The notes beneath the pieces were generated by a model. That model had not been told where the DNA came from. It saw only the letters and a program-made list of their open reading frames with translations, and did not search any database. Source: a virus. From it: a DNA stretch of 64,000 nt. The stretch lies in the IMG/VR virus record IMGVR_UViG_3300044957_000713, positions 1 through 64,000 of that record; one strand, 5' to 3'. This document shows positions 13,882 to 23,170 of this stretch, one piece after another. Position 1 is the stretch's first letter. The number at the start of each line of letters is the position of its first letter. The translations under genes were made by a program, and so were the position numbers.

Positions 13882-16118
13882 CTACGGATTAACAAGGCCT
13901 CGGCTTGTTCTTTGGTGTATTGATTTGGCGCCAAGGTGCCTGGCTCTTCGATTGTGGTTGTGTCAAGGGCAGTGTCTTGTTCAAGGCCAGCCGCATTTAA
14001 TCTTTGTACGTTTCTACCTTCTCTCATGGCCGCGATAATGGCCTGACCGCCTAGACTGTTTGCCACAGCCACACGCTCTAACCACATAGCCGGTCCGCCA
14101 AACTCTGTGCGCTTTCCGTATTCAGGCAGTTGCTCAGCAAAACTCATGGCCACGGTATTGTTTGGTAGAATATCTTCTGCTACCAAGTCTATGCGTTGAC
14201 GGTTGAGGTATTCTCGACCCAACTGATCTTGCCAGGCATTTTCATTGTTATATACTGTTTGCGCCACAGGATAGTTTTGGATGATGTCTACATTGGCCAA
14301 TGCTGTAAAAGGAATGATACCGTTGATCCAGGCGTCTTCGTAGGCCTCTTCTGCTGTGTCAAATGGACCATATGTGCCGGCAGCAGCCCACCCTGCTGGA
14401 ATTTCAACTTCCCATTCAGGAGGGTCTGTTTCAGGATAAACTGCTACGTTAACTGGTCCAAAGATACCTTGGCTAAAGGCCTGGATGGTTTCGTAGATAC
14501 CTTGTACCTGTGTGAACTCATCAAATGCACCAATAGCATCTAGTTCTGCTAACTTTGTTGAATTGTCTTGCAGGTATGATCCACTGTTATAACCGGCGGC
14601 AAAACCAATCACATCCGATATCACTAGTTGCCCTAGAGCACCAGTGCCCAGCGGAATATCATAATCTTCATTGTACTGTGCTTTCCAATAATCTAGAACA
14701 CCTTGTGGCGCATTCTGTGTTTGATTTTGTATCAGTGGTAGACCTTCAAGGTTTTCCAATCCGCTGATTGCCGCGGCTATCAAGTCTGTGCTAGAATTTT
14801 GTATACCTTTGATCTGTAGCAAACTGCGAGCTACCGCATCGTTGGCCACAGCCAAATCATCAGGAACGATGCCTTTGAGATTTTGACCAAGATTATTGAG
14901 TTCGGGGTTTACTGCACCCGAAGAATCTTCATATATGGCCCTAAAGCCCACTGATGCTGTACGTATGGGAGTGGTCAGTGTGGTATAACTCTTTCCAAAC
15001 AGTTTGGTTGGATTTAGCAAGTCCTGACCTTGTCTAACACTAGCCTGTGTGTTGTTCAATATAGCCTTGACTTGTGACACTTCTGTTGGATTCAATGTAC
15101 CCAACTGCCTATATATTTCTTTTTGTATGGTGGGTGGAAGGTTGGTACCTCTTCTGGCTAGACCATTTAAGTCTACTCCCAGTTCTTTGAGAGTGATATT
15201 TTGTGTCAAGTCTCCTAATCCGGTGCTGGATTTTTTACCAGTGACCACATTAAAAGCCGACGTTACAAGATTGTAACCAAGTTCTTGGGCAGTTTTTTCA
15301 TTGACTCGGATCGCTCCCAACTTATCATACATGGGTCCTAGAGTCCCATTATTTTCCATATTGGCCATGAGCTGTCCTGGACTGCCAAGATTTTTGAGAT
15401 TTTTCCAACTCACTGTATCACCAAGGTTGCCAATATCTTCGCCTACGCCTTCTGTCCAGTTCGACACGCCTGTGACTCCAGCAGTGATGGTGTTTTCCAT
15501 ATTGGTAAATGTTTTTTTAGGGTACTTGTCGCTACGCTCAGCCGCATTGACAAAACTGTTGGTAGTGTCTACATAGCTCTGTGCCGAGTTGAAAATACTT
15601 CCCAATACTTTAGCATCACCTTGTAAAACTCCCGATACAAACTCTCCAGGGCCGCCTAAGCTAGTACCAGCCCATTTGATGCCAGTTTGTATGGCAGTGC
15701 TATAGGCTTTTTCGGTCACGGTCTCCAAAAACGCGGCTGTTTTGGGTCCGTAGGTTCCTACAGTGCTCAAGAATACTATGTTGTCAGCAGCCACTGGAGC
15801 TGTGGCAATCTGATTCCAGGCAGTACGCATAGGTTCGGTAAACTCTAGCACAGCAGTTTTCATCTCACCAAGAGTTTGTGTGAGACTGCTGTACCAGCTT
15901 TGGCTAGTTGTAGATAACAGACCTTGTGACGTGGCCTGGGCAGTGCTCATGACCTGGCTAACACCATCAGGAAAAAATGCAGTGACTTCGCCGAGACCGC
16001 CCAGGGCCTCAGCACCCCCAATGGGTGCGCCACCCAGGATATCTGCCAAACCGCCGTTGGCAATAAAGCTGGCGCCCGCAGTCATGATGATAGAGGTAAA
16101 CCCACCTTGGCAGGCCAT
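13878..16118 (-). CDS. Large probable virion protein downstream of PAAR (746 residues)
   Basis: I do not recognise the family. The sequence is Ala/Gly/Asn/Thr-rich with a hydrophobic glycine-rich N-terminus (MACQGGFTSIIMTAGASFIA), helical mid-regions and a C-terminal segment FGGPAMWLERVAVANSLGGQ. It starts one base after the PAAR gene stop. That position, the size and the composition suggest a protein carried on or near the tail spike, for example an effector or extended baseplate component. There are no evident enzyme motifs. Confidence 0.65.
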   Translation of the reverse strand: MACQGGFTSIIMTAGASFIANGGLADILGGAPIGGAEALGGLGEVTAFFPDGVSQVMSTAQATSQGLLSTTSQSWYSSLTQTLGEMKTAVLEFTEPMRTAWNQIATAPVAADNIVFLSTVGTYGPKTAAFLETVTEKAYSTAIQTGIKWAGTSLGGPGEFVSGVLQGDAKVLGSIFNSAQSYVDTTNSFVNAAERSDKYPKKTFTNMENTITAGVTGVSNWTEGVGEDIGNLGDTVSWKNLKNLGSPGQLMANMENNGTLGPMYDKLGAIRVNEKTAQELGYNLVTSAFNVVTGKKSSTGLGDLTQNITLKELGVDLNGLARRGTNLPPTIQKEIYRQLGTLNPTEVSQVKAILNNTQASVRQGQDLLNPTKLFGKSYTTLTTPIRTASVGFRAIYEDSSGAVNPELNNLGQNLKGIVPDDLAVANDAVARSLLQIKGIQNSSTDLIAAAISGLENLEGLPLIQNQTQNAPQGVLDYWKAQYNEDYDIPLGTGALGQLVISDVIGFAAGYNSGSYLQDNSTKLAELDAIGAFDEFTQVQGIYETIQAFSQGIFGPVNVAVYPETDPPEWEVEIPAGWAAAGTYGPFDTAEEAYEDAWINGIIPFTALANVDIIQNYPVAQTVYNNENAWQDQLGREYLNRQRIDLVAEDILPNNTVAMSFAEQLPEYGKRTEFGGPAMWLERVAVANSLGGQAIIAAMREGRNVQRLNAAGLEQDTALDTTTIEEPGTLAPNQYTKEQAEALLIRS

Positions 16119-16119
16119 G

Positions 16120-16404
16120 TCAGTTTCCTACTATTACGTTCAAGCTACCCAAGACTCTGGGATCGAAACAGGTGTCTAGTGATCCTACATACACTATGGG
16201 TTTACCCTCGGCCGTGACAGAACGGCTACCCAATGTTGTCTTTGCTCGACAATGTATTTTCATTACGGGGCAAGGTAGGTGTGGCGAGACAGATGTACCT
16301 GTAATGCAGGCTGGACGTCCATTGATCAGTACGCTCCTGGCTCCGGGAGACATAGCAAGTCCTCCCGCTTCGTTTGGATCACCAATTCTAACTGCTGGTG
16401 GCAT
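16120..16404 (-). CDS. PAAR-repeat spike-tip protein
   Basis: The 94-residue protein is a PAAR domain: it opens MPPAVRIGDP, then VLINGRPACITGTSVSPHLP and TLGSRSVTAEGKPIVYVGSL. PAAR proteins form the sharp metal-bound cone at the tip of the gp5/VgrG spike. The metal-binding His/Cys set is probably H44, C47, H53 and C54 with a later cysteine, though I cannot assign it with certainty. It is followed directly by a 746-residue protein that may be its cargo or partner. A TATAAATA box inside the upstream gene could drive it late. Confidence 0.88.
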   Translation of the reverse strand: MPPAVRIGDPNEAGGLAMSPGARSVLINGRPACITGTSVSPHLPCPVMKIHCRAKTTLGSRSVTAEGKPIVYVGSLDTCFDPRVLGSLNVIVGN

Positions 16405-16408
16405 AAGT

Positions 16409-16714
16409 TTATCCTGTTATGATTTGCTTGGCAGGAGGAGTGACAATGCCTGTGGTGGCTTCGAGATATTTGGCACGTACGTCTTCGCGAGTTTCACCTG
16501 TCAATGCAATACTAGCAGTATTTATATGCACATTTTTATTGGGATTTAAGCTCAACAAACAGGGCATCATTTGTAGCCCTTGCGGGCCCAAGACCATGCA
16601 GATGGGCTGGGCTACTTCGATGCTGTCTGAAGTTTTTTTGTAGACTTTGGCTGTGATTTCTTCACCGCTGACCAGTTTAAAAGTGTAGATCTGGTTGAGT
16701 TGTATATGGTTCAT
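16409..16714 (-). CDS. Sm-like (LSm-fold) T4-like phage protein
   Basis: FKLVSGEEITAKVYKKTSDS and IEVAQPICMVLGPQGLQMMP match a small Sm-like family that I recall in nearly every T4-like cyanophage (form: LKLVSGEEI-AEV, then MPFMP). The ending ETREDVRAKYLEATTGI is also typical. Function is unknown; the fold suggests RNA or protein binding. It lies between grx and the PAAR gene. Confidence 0.65.
   Translation of the reverse strand: MNHIQLNQIYTFKLVSGEEITAKVYKKTSDSIEVAQPICMVLGPQGLQMMPCLLSLNPNKNVHINTASIALTGETREDVRAKYLEATTGIVTPPAKQIITG
16519..16526 (-). promoter_or_regulatory. Late box TATAAATA inside the Sm-like gene
   Basis: An exact TATAAATA on the minus strand lies 115 bases before the PAAR start. 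It would let the PAAR and 746-residue genes be transcribed late, separately from the nrd operon upstream. As an intragenic site it could also be chance. Confidence 0.4.
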
Positions 16715-16721
16715 AGGGTTC

Positions 16722-16979
16722 CTAGGTTTTCAGTAAGGCCATACGAGTACGGATCTCGTCTGTGCTCAGCTTACTTAAACCTTGGAATCCACCTTCTACT
16801 AATAATTCACCATTGTGATAGATCTGCGGAACTGTGCGATGTCCTTGGCCAACAATAAAATCTCGTGCGGCTGAGTCTTCGTCGATTTTGATTTCTTCAA
16901 ACGCAATGTCTTTGCTTTGAAGCAGAGCTTTGGCTTGATCGCAAAATGGGCAGTGTTTTTTTGAATATACTGTTAGCAT
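16722..16979 (-). CDS. Glutaredoxin
   Basis: The 85-residue protein has the classic fold: MLTVYSKKHCPFCDQAKALL with CPFC (10-13), RTVPQIY (cis-proline) and GGFQGLSKL. It supplies electrons to ribonucleotide reductase, fitting its place as the last gene of nrdA-nrdB-aldolase-grx. Confidence 0.93.
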   Translation of the reverse strand: MLTVYSKKHCPFCDQAKALLQSKDIAFEEIKIDEDSAARDFIVGQGHRTVPQIYHNGELLVEGGFQGLSKLSTDEIRTRMALLKT

Positions 16980-16980
16980 C

Positions 16981-17640
16981 CTATTTTCCTTGATGTATTT
17001 TTGAAGCTAGAACTATTTTACAAATATGCTCTAGTCGTTCAATGTGTTCAAATGCACGCCACGGAGTGGAATCTATGGCCACGACTCCGTGTTCTTTGAT
17101 ACCTACGATATCGTAAGCAACATTGCCTTCATTATCTAGCTCAAAATGATGATGACATTGATCGGCTAGTTCTTGACTGATGGGCGGAACATCTCCTACA
17201 TTGTAAGCGACCTTAGTATAGCGACTTAGTTCAGGAAACTTTCGGGCAATAGCCCCTAGTTCAATACCGGCATGCATGGCCGCCACACAATAGGTAGGAT
17301 GTAGATGAACTACTACCCGCACATCGGTTGAGTGCTGACCCATGGCTCGCTGTAATCCAAAGTGCAAAGGTAACTCGCCGCTAGGTTTTAGGTTAGCACT
17401 AATATCAGTGTAATAATCTTCTTGCCAGGTTTTGCTTAAGAACGGAGGCACCGTGCTGAGTTGATCAATAATGCGAATTTTCTTGAACTGGTCAGGTTGC
17501 AGTGTTTGTTTACGAACACCACTGGGAGTGATGTAAAAGTAATCACGGTCATGATGACGTATGCTGACATTACCATCGCGACTGGTAATCCAGTTACGAC
17601 GATATGCCTCTACTAAAGTTTCGCAGATAGTCTCTAGCAT
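16981..17640 (-). CDS. Class II aldolase/adducin family enzyme
   Basis: The 219-residue protein matches the AraD/FucA/MtnB fold: SRDGNVSIRH (19-28), FYITPSGVRK, SGELPLHFGLQRA (sugar-phosphate loop), VVVHLHPTYCVAAM (two zinc histidines) and KEHGVVAIDSTPWRAFEHIE (third histidine). Members include aldolases, epimerases and methylthioribulose-1-phosphate dehydratase; the substrate cannot be chosen from sequence. It overlaps the nrdB stop by one base (TAATG) and is followed two bases later by grx, so it is part of the nucleotide operon. Confidence 0.85.
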   Translation of the reverse strand: MLETICETLVEAYRRNWITSRDGNVSIRHHDRDYFYITPSGVRKQTLQPDQFKKIRIIDQLSTVPPFLSKTWQEDYYTDISANLKPSGELPLHFGLQRAMGQHSTDVRVVVHLHPTYCVAAMHAGIELGAIARKFPELSRYTKVAYNVGDVPPISQELADQCHHHFELDNEGNVAYDIVGIKEHGVVAIDSTPWRAFEHIERLEHICKIVLASKIHQGK

Positions 17641-18764
17641 TAAAGACTCATGCCCGTAAATGTGTTTAAGTCAACGTCTTGTTTGGTACCACCAATTACG
17701 TAAGAGGTGATTTCTGTTTCTTGTGGTGCCACTTGCACATCGCCGCCAGCAATCCACTTCTGAGTCCACGGCAGTGGATTTGATTCGCCCTTATAATGAT
17801 TAGGCAAACCCAAGGCAGTCATTCGCTTGTGCGCAATCCACTCTATATAGTCGCGGAGCAACTGCTTGTTGAGACCAAGCATAGATCCGTCTTTGAACAA
17901 ATAGTCAGCCCAGGCTTCTTCTTGCGCCACAGCAGAATCAAACATAGCTACAACTTCAGCTTGTGTTTCCTGGCGTATCTTTACAAAATCGGCATCGTCT
18001 TGTGGAAGAATCTTCAACAGACTTTGTGAGAAGCCCAAGTGGACGTTTTCGTCACGTGCAATAAGTTTGATAATCTTGGCATTGCCTTCCATCTTTTTCA
18101 GTTCGGCAAAGGCCCAGCTACAAGCAAAGCTCACATAGAAGCGAATGCCTTCTAGCACATTGACCGAGTTAAGGCACAGCCACAGTTTCTTCTTGAGCTC
18201 ATACTTTGATACTTCAAACTCAACACCATTGCATGTGTGTTTGCCTGCGCCCAACAGTTGATACCATTGGCTGTAACCTATCAAATCGTCATAGTATTTG
18301 GAAATATCATTGCCGCAGGCAATGATGTCGTCAATCTCCAGCATCTCGTCAAACACTCTAGCAGGATCTGAATACACATTACGGATGATGTGAGTGTAAC
18401 TACGACTGTGAATGGTTTCGGAAAAGGCCCAAGTTTCAATCCAAGTCTCTAGTTCTGGCAGAGTAACAATGGGAAGAAATGCCAAGTTTGGTGAACGACC
18501 TTGTACTGAGTCCAAAAGAATCTGACGCTTGAGGTTGGCGGTAAAGATGTGTTGTTCAAACGGAGTTAGGTCTTTGAAGTCCTTGGCATCACGCAACACA
18601 TCAACTTCTTCAGGTCGCCAGAAAAAACCCAACTGCTTGTCAGTGAGCTTGTCAAACTGACGATACTTCAATGTATCATATCGTTGCATGCCCAGGCTAC
18701 CTTGAGGATCAAGAAAGGCCAGGGCGGTGGTATGGTCACGCTTTTTTAGATTAAGTACGGTCAT
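17640..18764 (-). CDS. nrdB: Class Ia ribonucleotide reductase beta subunit
   Basis: The 374-residue protein follows E. coli/T4 NrdB closely: LLDSVQGRSPNLAFLP with D85, SETIHSRSYTHIIRN with E116, H119 and the radical tyrosine Y123, then LEGIRFYVSF with E205 and IARDENVHLGF with E239 and H242. All di-iron ligands and the tyrosine are kept, so an active diferric-tyrosyl enzyme is expected. It forms the operon nrdA-nrdB with a 12-base gap. Confidence 0.97.
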   Translation of the reverse strand: MTVLNLKKRDHTTALAFLDPQGSLGMQRYDTLKYRQFDKLTDKQLGFFWRPEEVDVLRDAKDFKDLTPFEQHIFTANLKRQILLDSVQGRSPNLAFLPIVTLPELETWIETWAFSETIHSRSYTHIIRNVYSDPARVFDEMLEIDDIIACGNDISKYYDDLIGYSQWYQLLGAGKHTCNGVEFEVSKYELKKKLWLCLNSVNVLEGIRFYVSFACSWAFAELKKMEGNAKIIKLIARDENVHLGFSQSLLKILPQDDADFVKIRQETQAEVVAMFDSAVAQEEAWADYLFKDGSMLGLNKQLLRDYIEWIAHKRMTALGLPNHYKGESNPLPWTQKWIAGGDVQVAPQETEITSYVIGGTKQDVDLNTFTGMSL

Positions 18765-18776
18765 ATTTATTCTCTT

Positions 18777-21089
18777 TTAAATTTTACAACTATCGCAGTC
18801 GGCATCATCTGCGATCATTATGTCAGGTGCTTGGATCAGGATTTCTTGTCGATTAATTCTGTCAACATCTATTTCTCCTGACCCGTCATAGGTATTGAAG
18901 TAATAGAGTTGCTTGCCGCCATACTTATAAAACATGATCATATGCTTGAGCATTTCGCTCATTGGAATCTTTTCATCATCAAAGAATTGCGGATTATAGC
19001 TGGTGTTTACACTGATACCTTGGTCAATGTATTTCTGTAACATTGCCATGATCTTCAAGTAACCTTCGGGCGACTTCTGATCCCACAGCAGTTCGTATTT
19101 GTTTTTCAATCTGCGGTATTCGGGAACCACTTGTTTGAGCACACCGTCCTTGCTTTGTTTCACTGTGACATAGCTACGAGGAGGTTCTACTCCATTGGTC
19201 GAGTTTGAAATCTGTGCTGATGTTTCTGCTGGCATCAACGCCATTAGCGTGGAGTTGCGAATACCCGTTGTCTTGAGTTGTTTGCGAAGTTCTGCCCAGT
19301 CTACTACATCAACGTGTGGCACCAGCTCGTCAACTTCACGCTTGTAAGTATCCACAGGAAGGATACCGTCACCGTACTTGGTTTCGTTGCTCTTGGGGCA
19401 AGCACCAAACTCACGTGCAAGATCTGCTGATGCTTTGATCAAATAGTATGACCAGTACTGTGCCCAACGATCTACCACAGGCAAGGCTGCTGGATCACTG
19501 TAGCTCAGATCATTCTTGGCCAGCCAGTAGGCAAAGTTAATGATTCCAACTCCCAACGGACGTCGTGCTTCTGTGGCCAACTGTGCGGCAATGATAGGAT
19601 AGTTTTGATAACTCAACAGTGCATCAAGTCCGCGCACTGACAGTGTGCAGGCTTTTTCCATGTCTTCAGGATTACGGAACACACCCCAGTTGATTGCACT
19701 TAGTGTACACAAGGCAATCTCACCATTCTCATCATGTACATCGTCTAGAGGTTTGGTTGGCAACGTGATCTCACAGCAGAGGTTGCTCATTTTAACAGGC
19801 GCCAAGTCTGGTTTGAATGATCCGTGAGTGTTGGCGTGATCAACGTTTTGTAAGTACACACGACCCGTGTCCTTACGTTCTTGCATGAAAGCAGTAAACA
19901 GGTCAATGGCTTTGACTTTTTTCTTACGTAGTTTGGTATTGCGCTCAGCTGTTTCATACAGCTCGCGGAATCGATCTACGTCTGAGAAGAAAGCTTCATA
20001 CATCTCTGGCACGTCATGCGGCGAGAACAAGGTAATGTCGCCGCCCATGAGCAATCGTTCGTACATGACTTTGTTGAACTGCACACCGTAGTCCATGTGA
20101 CGCACACGATTGTCTTCAGTGCCTTTGTTGTTTTTAAGCACTAGAAGATCTTCAACTTCATAGTGCCAGATTGGGTAATAGAGAGTGGCGGCTCCATTGC
20201 GTACACCGCCTTGGCTACACGAGCGGGTAGCTGCCTGAAACATTTTGTAAAAGGGAATAACACCTGTATGGTATGCATCACCATTGCGAATAGGTGATCC
20301 TAGCGCACGAATGCGACCGCCGCCAATGCCAATGCCGGCTTTTTGGCTCACATACTTTACAATACTAGACGATGTAGCATTGATCGAATCCAGACTGTCT
20401 CCTGTTTCAATCAACACACAGCTTGAGAACTGGCGCATGGGAGTACGCACACCGGCCATCACAGGAGTGGGCAGACTCACTTGATGCTGACTAATGGCAT
20501 CATAGTATTCGCGAACCCACATCATGCGGCTGTCTTGGGGATAGTGCTGGAACAAGGTGGCTGCGATCAACGCATAGGCCATCTGCGGTGTTTCAAAGAT
20601 TTCTTTGGTCACTCTATTCTGTACAAGATACTTGCCACGGAACTGTTCCATGGCTGCATAGGTCAACTGCTCGTCGCGATCGTGACGAATGAAACTGTTG
20701 ATGCGCCGCCATTCATTTGCGTTATATACTGTAAGCAACTCATTGTCATAGAATCCAGCAGCCACATTTTTCTTCACAAGATCAAGGATGTGCCAAGGCT
20801 GGAACTGACCATAGACTTGTTTGCGAAGATGATAGCAAATCAATCTGCCAGCCACGTACTGATAGTTAGGAGTTTCTTCCGTAATCAAGTCTGCCGCGCT
20901 CTTGATCAGTGTTTCTTGAATGTCTGCTGTTTTGATTCCGTTGTAAAACTGTATGTGTGATTTGATTTCAACTTGACTGGCCGAAACTCCTGTGATACCT
21001 TCTGTGGCCCAAAACACCACTTTATGCAGTTTCTCTAAATCCAGTGGCTCCCGTCGTCCGTCTCTTTTTGTTATTTGTATTTGTGTCAT
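18777..21089 (-). CDS. nrdA: Class Ia ribonucleotide reductase alpha subunit
   Basis: The 770-residue protein has an N-terminal ATP cone (ITKRDGRREPLDLEKLHKVV), FSSCVLIETGDSLDSI with the first redox cysteine, GIGIGGGRIR, the catalytic MSNLCCEITLPT (thiyl cysteine and glutamate, about residue 440), MPAETSAQISNSTNG, and the C-terminal CDSC pair that exchanges electrons with glutaredoxin. NLCCEI has a second cysteine where E. coli has leucine. It makes dNTPs from NDPs and acts with NrdB. Confidence 0.97.
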   Translation of the reverse strand: MTQIQITKRDGRREPLDLEKLHKVVFWATEGITGVSASQVEIKSHIQFYNGIKTADIQETLIKSAADLITEETPNYQYVAGRLICYHLRKQVYGQFQPWHILDLVKKNVAAGFYDNELLTVYNANEWRRINSFIRHDRDEQLTYAAMEQFRGKYLVQNRVTKEIFETPQMAYALIAATLFQHYPQDSRMMWVREYYDAISQHQVSLPTPVMAGVRTPMRQFSSCVLIETGDSLDSINATSSSIVKYVSQKAGIGIGGGRIRALGSPIRNGDAYHTGVIPFYKMFQAATRSCSQGGVRNGAATLYYPIWHYEVEDLLVLKNNKGTEDNRVRHMDYGVQFNKVMYERLLMGGDITLFSPHDVPEMYEAFFSDVDRFRELYETAERNTKLRKKKVKAIDLFTAFMQERKDTGRVYLQNVDHANTHGSFKPDLAPVKMSNLCCEITLPTKPLDDVHDENGEIALCTLSAINWGVFRNPEDMEKACTLSVRGLDALLSYQNYPIIAAQLATEARRPLGVGIINFAYWLAKNDLSYSDPAALPVVDRWAQYWSYYLIKASADLAREFGACPKSNETKYGDGILPVDTYKREVDELVPHVDVVDWAELRKQLKTTGIRNSTLMALMPAETSAQISNSTNGVEPPRSYVTVKQSKDGVLKQVVPEYRRLKNKYELLWDQKSPEGYLKIMAMLQKYIDQGISVNTSYNPQFFDDEKIPMSEMLKHMIMFYKYGGKQLYYFNTYDGSGEIDVDRINRQEILIQAPDIMIADDADCDSCKI

Positions 21090-21096
21090 CGCTATC

Positions 21097-21528
21097 TCAG
21101 TTAATTTTCTTTACTACCACTTGTGAATCTACGCTCCTCTTTATGCTTACTTGTGTGGATGTCATATTTAACAACTCCCCCGATGCCCAATTCAGGATAT
21201 ATTTTCCCCCGTTCACTAGAACTAAATTGTCCCCGGAATCACCATTGTCGGCTATGTGCATGGCGGTTATGTCAGATCTTCCGGTCATTTGGATAGTATA
21301 CACTATGCCCAGAGCTTTTGCAAGACTGCAAAAGTGATTGTCAACCAATAACTGCCAAGGATCTGGCCAATCATGCAAATCGTCCCAATGCAAATAATGA
21401 TTGACCATGGGTGCCTGTTGCCACCAATCATTGATGGCCAACAGTGCTTGATCGATTGGATTATTTTGGTTGGCAGTGCGTAGTTCTCTCCACTGAACCA
21501 ACCGTTCTTCATAACGGTCAGACCACAC
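21097..21528 (-). CDS. Conserved T4-like hypothetical protein (WW-P-PWQLL motif)
   Basis: The protein contains INDWWQQAPMVNHYLHWDDL, WPDPWQLLVDNHFCSLAKAL and GIVYTIQM. I recall this combination from T4-like marine phages next to tail-fibre genes. A small beta-rich C-terminus follows. Function is unknown; its position two bases after the fibre gene suggests a fibre assembly or virion role. Confidence 0.6.
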   Translation of the reverse strand: MWSDRYEERLVQWRELRTANQNNPIDQALLAINDWWQQAPMVNHYLHWDDLHDWPDPWQLLVDNHFCSLAKALGIVYTIQMTGRSDITAMHIADNGDSGDNLVLVNGGKYILNWASGELLNMTSTQVSIKRSVDSQVVVKKIN

Positions 21529-21530
21529 AG

Positions 21531-23150
21531 TTATCCTAGATAGCTGATGGAATATTTTAATGTGCCGCCAGTGGCAATGCCACCCAGTGTGTACTGTACG
21601 TTGATATTGCTACCGCTTTGGGTCACACTCAATACCAAGTCTGTGGGATTGTTTTCAGTATAATCATCTGTGTAGCTCAAGGTACCTGCCGAATCATCGC
21701 TGTCTTGTGCTACCACTGTTAGTGTGCCAAAACGTATGGTTAAGTTTAAATCGTCTCTAAATCTGTATTGCATAGTAAACGCCTGTGCTTCTGCTGTATT
21801 AATAGTCATCACAGTAGTTGGTGCACCAGTAAGATCTAGATAGACCTGGTCGCCTGCGTTTTGAATATAGGTACCAAACTTGTAACGTTCACCTTTGTCT
21901 AAGGCAAAAACTTTTTTATTATTAACCTTGATTCTAGGCTCAACAATGTTGAACGCTTCATCTCGCTCAAACATGTCTCCTAGCGACACGTTGTTGTCAT
22001 TTTGTATGTCAACGATGGGTGCTGTGGGAGTCTGGTTACCGCCCTGGAAGTTTGTGGCCACATCCAAGAAGATGTTATAGCCAGTCATGTTGTTTTCAAC
22101 AGCACCAATAATGATGCCTTCTTGCGCTATATTATCAAACAGATTATGCAACACACGGAAGCCTACAGGTCCGCCGTTGACGGGTGCACCTGTGCCTAAC
22201 AATATGCCTTGGTACAGTACATTGAACTTAGAGTTTTGTACGGTCACGCCCTGTATCTGCTGGTCTGCGTTAAATGCATAGGTCATGCCTGTGTAGTGGC
22301 AAAAATCAAACGTGATGGTGTTGGTAATATAACTCACAGTGCTGGCAAATCTCACACAGACAATGTTGGCCGTGGTTACATCGCCGGCATTGTTTTCAAT
22401 GTAACTCTGACTAAAAGGACCTCGAAAGCTAACGTTTTGAAAGGTGATCTGTTCAGCGTCTTCAACCAAGAAAAGATCAACTTCTTCGTTGCTTTGGAAA
22501 CCCATGTTGTAGATTTCAATGTTCTGTGGAGGTGCGGCACCATTGTTACCAATGTTTACACCTGTTTGCTGTAGACTGTCAGCAGTGCGAGCCGCATAAG
22601 ATGCCACTGTAGAGTCATCTCTAGCAACAAGGAATATGATAGAACTGTCACCACCTTCGCCATATAGTTTGGCGTAAGGCGGAATGTTAATGGTCTCATT
22701 GACAAGATACACACCAGCTGGAAAAAACAAACTACGGCGCACTTGTGGATTGGCTTCGCGACAGAACATCTGGAACAGCGCACGATTGATAGCATCTGTA
22801 TCGTCGGTTTCTCCGTCTCCAGTGGCACCAAAGTCCTTGACTGATGCCATTTCGTCCAGTACCGACTGTAGGGTACGTTTTACAGGATTGCTGGATGTGG
22901 GACCTGTTTGTACAGTGTATCCACCAGCTTCGCCTTTGTAGGTATAGAGTCCGGCGATAGCAAATATGTCAGAATACTGTGTGAGTATTTCAGTGTTGCC
23001 AATGGCAGGTGCACCTTCTTGTATGGTGCCGTTACCAATGAAAAGCCGACGCTCGTCAATGACCCAGCCAAACTCTGCACCTGCTAGTTGCGGTAAGTTT
23101 TCACTGAGTCCTTTGCGCTGGGTGATACGTGATATCTGAACTATTGCCAT
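21531..23150 (-). CDS. Tail fibre/tailspike with pectate-lyase-like beta helix
   Basis: The N-terminus QISRITQRKGLSENLPQLAG, then AEFGWVIDERRLFIGNG, is the virion-attachment motif seen in many myovirus fibres. Residues about 104-400 read VKDFGATGDGETDDTDAINR and then FFPAGVYLVNETINIPPYAK, the hallmark start of a right-handed parallel beta helix (pectate lyase 3 fold). A beta-rich C-terminal domain follows. Such proteins bind or depolymerise surface polysaccharide, so this is a host-range determinant. Confidence 0.85.
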   Translation of the reverse strand: MAIVQISRITQRKGLSENLPQLAGAEFGWVIDERRLFIGNGTIQEGAPAIGNTEILTQYSDIFAIAGLYTYKGEAGGYTVQTGPTSSNPVKRTLQSVLDEMASVKDFGATGDGETDDTDAINRALFQMFCREANPQVRRSLFFPAGVYLVNETINIPPYAKLYGEGGDSSIIFLVARDDSTVASYAARTADSLQQTGVNIGNNGAAPPQNIEIYNMGFQSNEEVDLFLVEDAEQITFQNVSFRGPFSQSYIENNAGDVTTANIVCVRFASTVSYITNTITFDFCHYTGMTYAFNADQQIQGVTVQNSKFNVLYQGILLGTGAPVNGGPVGFRVLHNLFDNIAQEGIIIGAVENNMTGYNIFLDVATNFQGGNQTPTAPIVDIQNDNNVSLGDMFERDEAFNIVEPRIKVNNKKVFALDKGERYKFGTYIQNAGDQVYLDLTGAPTTVMTINTAEAQAFTMQYRFRDDLNLTIRFGTLTVVAQDSDDSAGTLSYTDDYTENNPTDLVLSVTQSGSNINVQYTLGGIATGGTLKYSISYLG

Positions 23151-23170
23151 TCTTGTCTCCGATCACGTAT

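Noticed and set aside
16981-17640. Assignment as methylthioribulose-1-phosphate dehydratase
   Set aside because: The zinc site is shared by several subfamilies and no subfamily-specific motif could be identified by eye.
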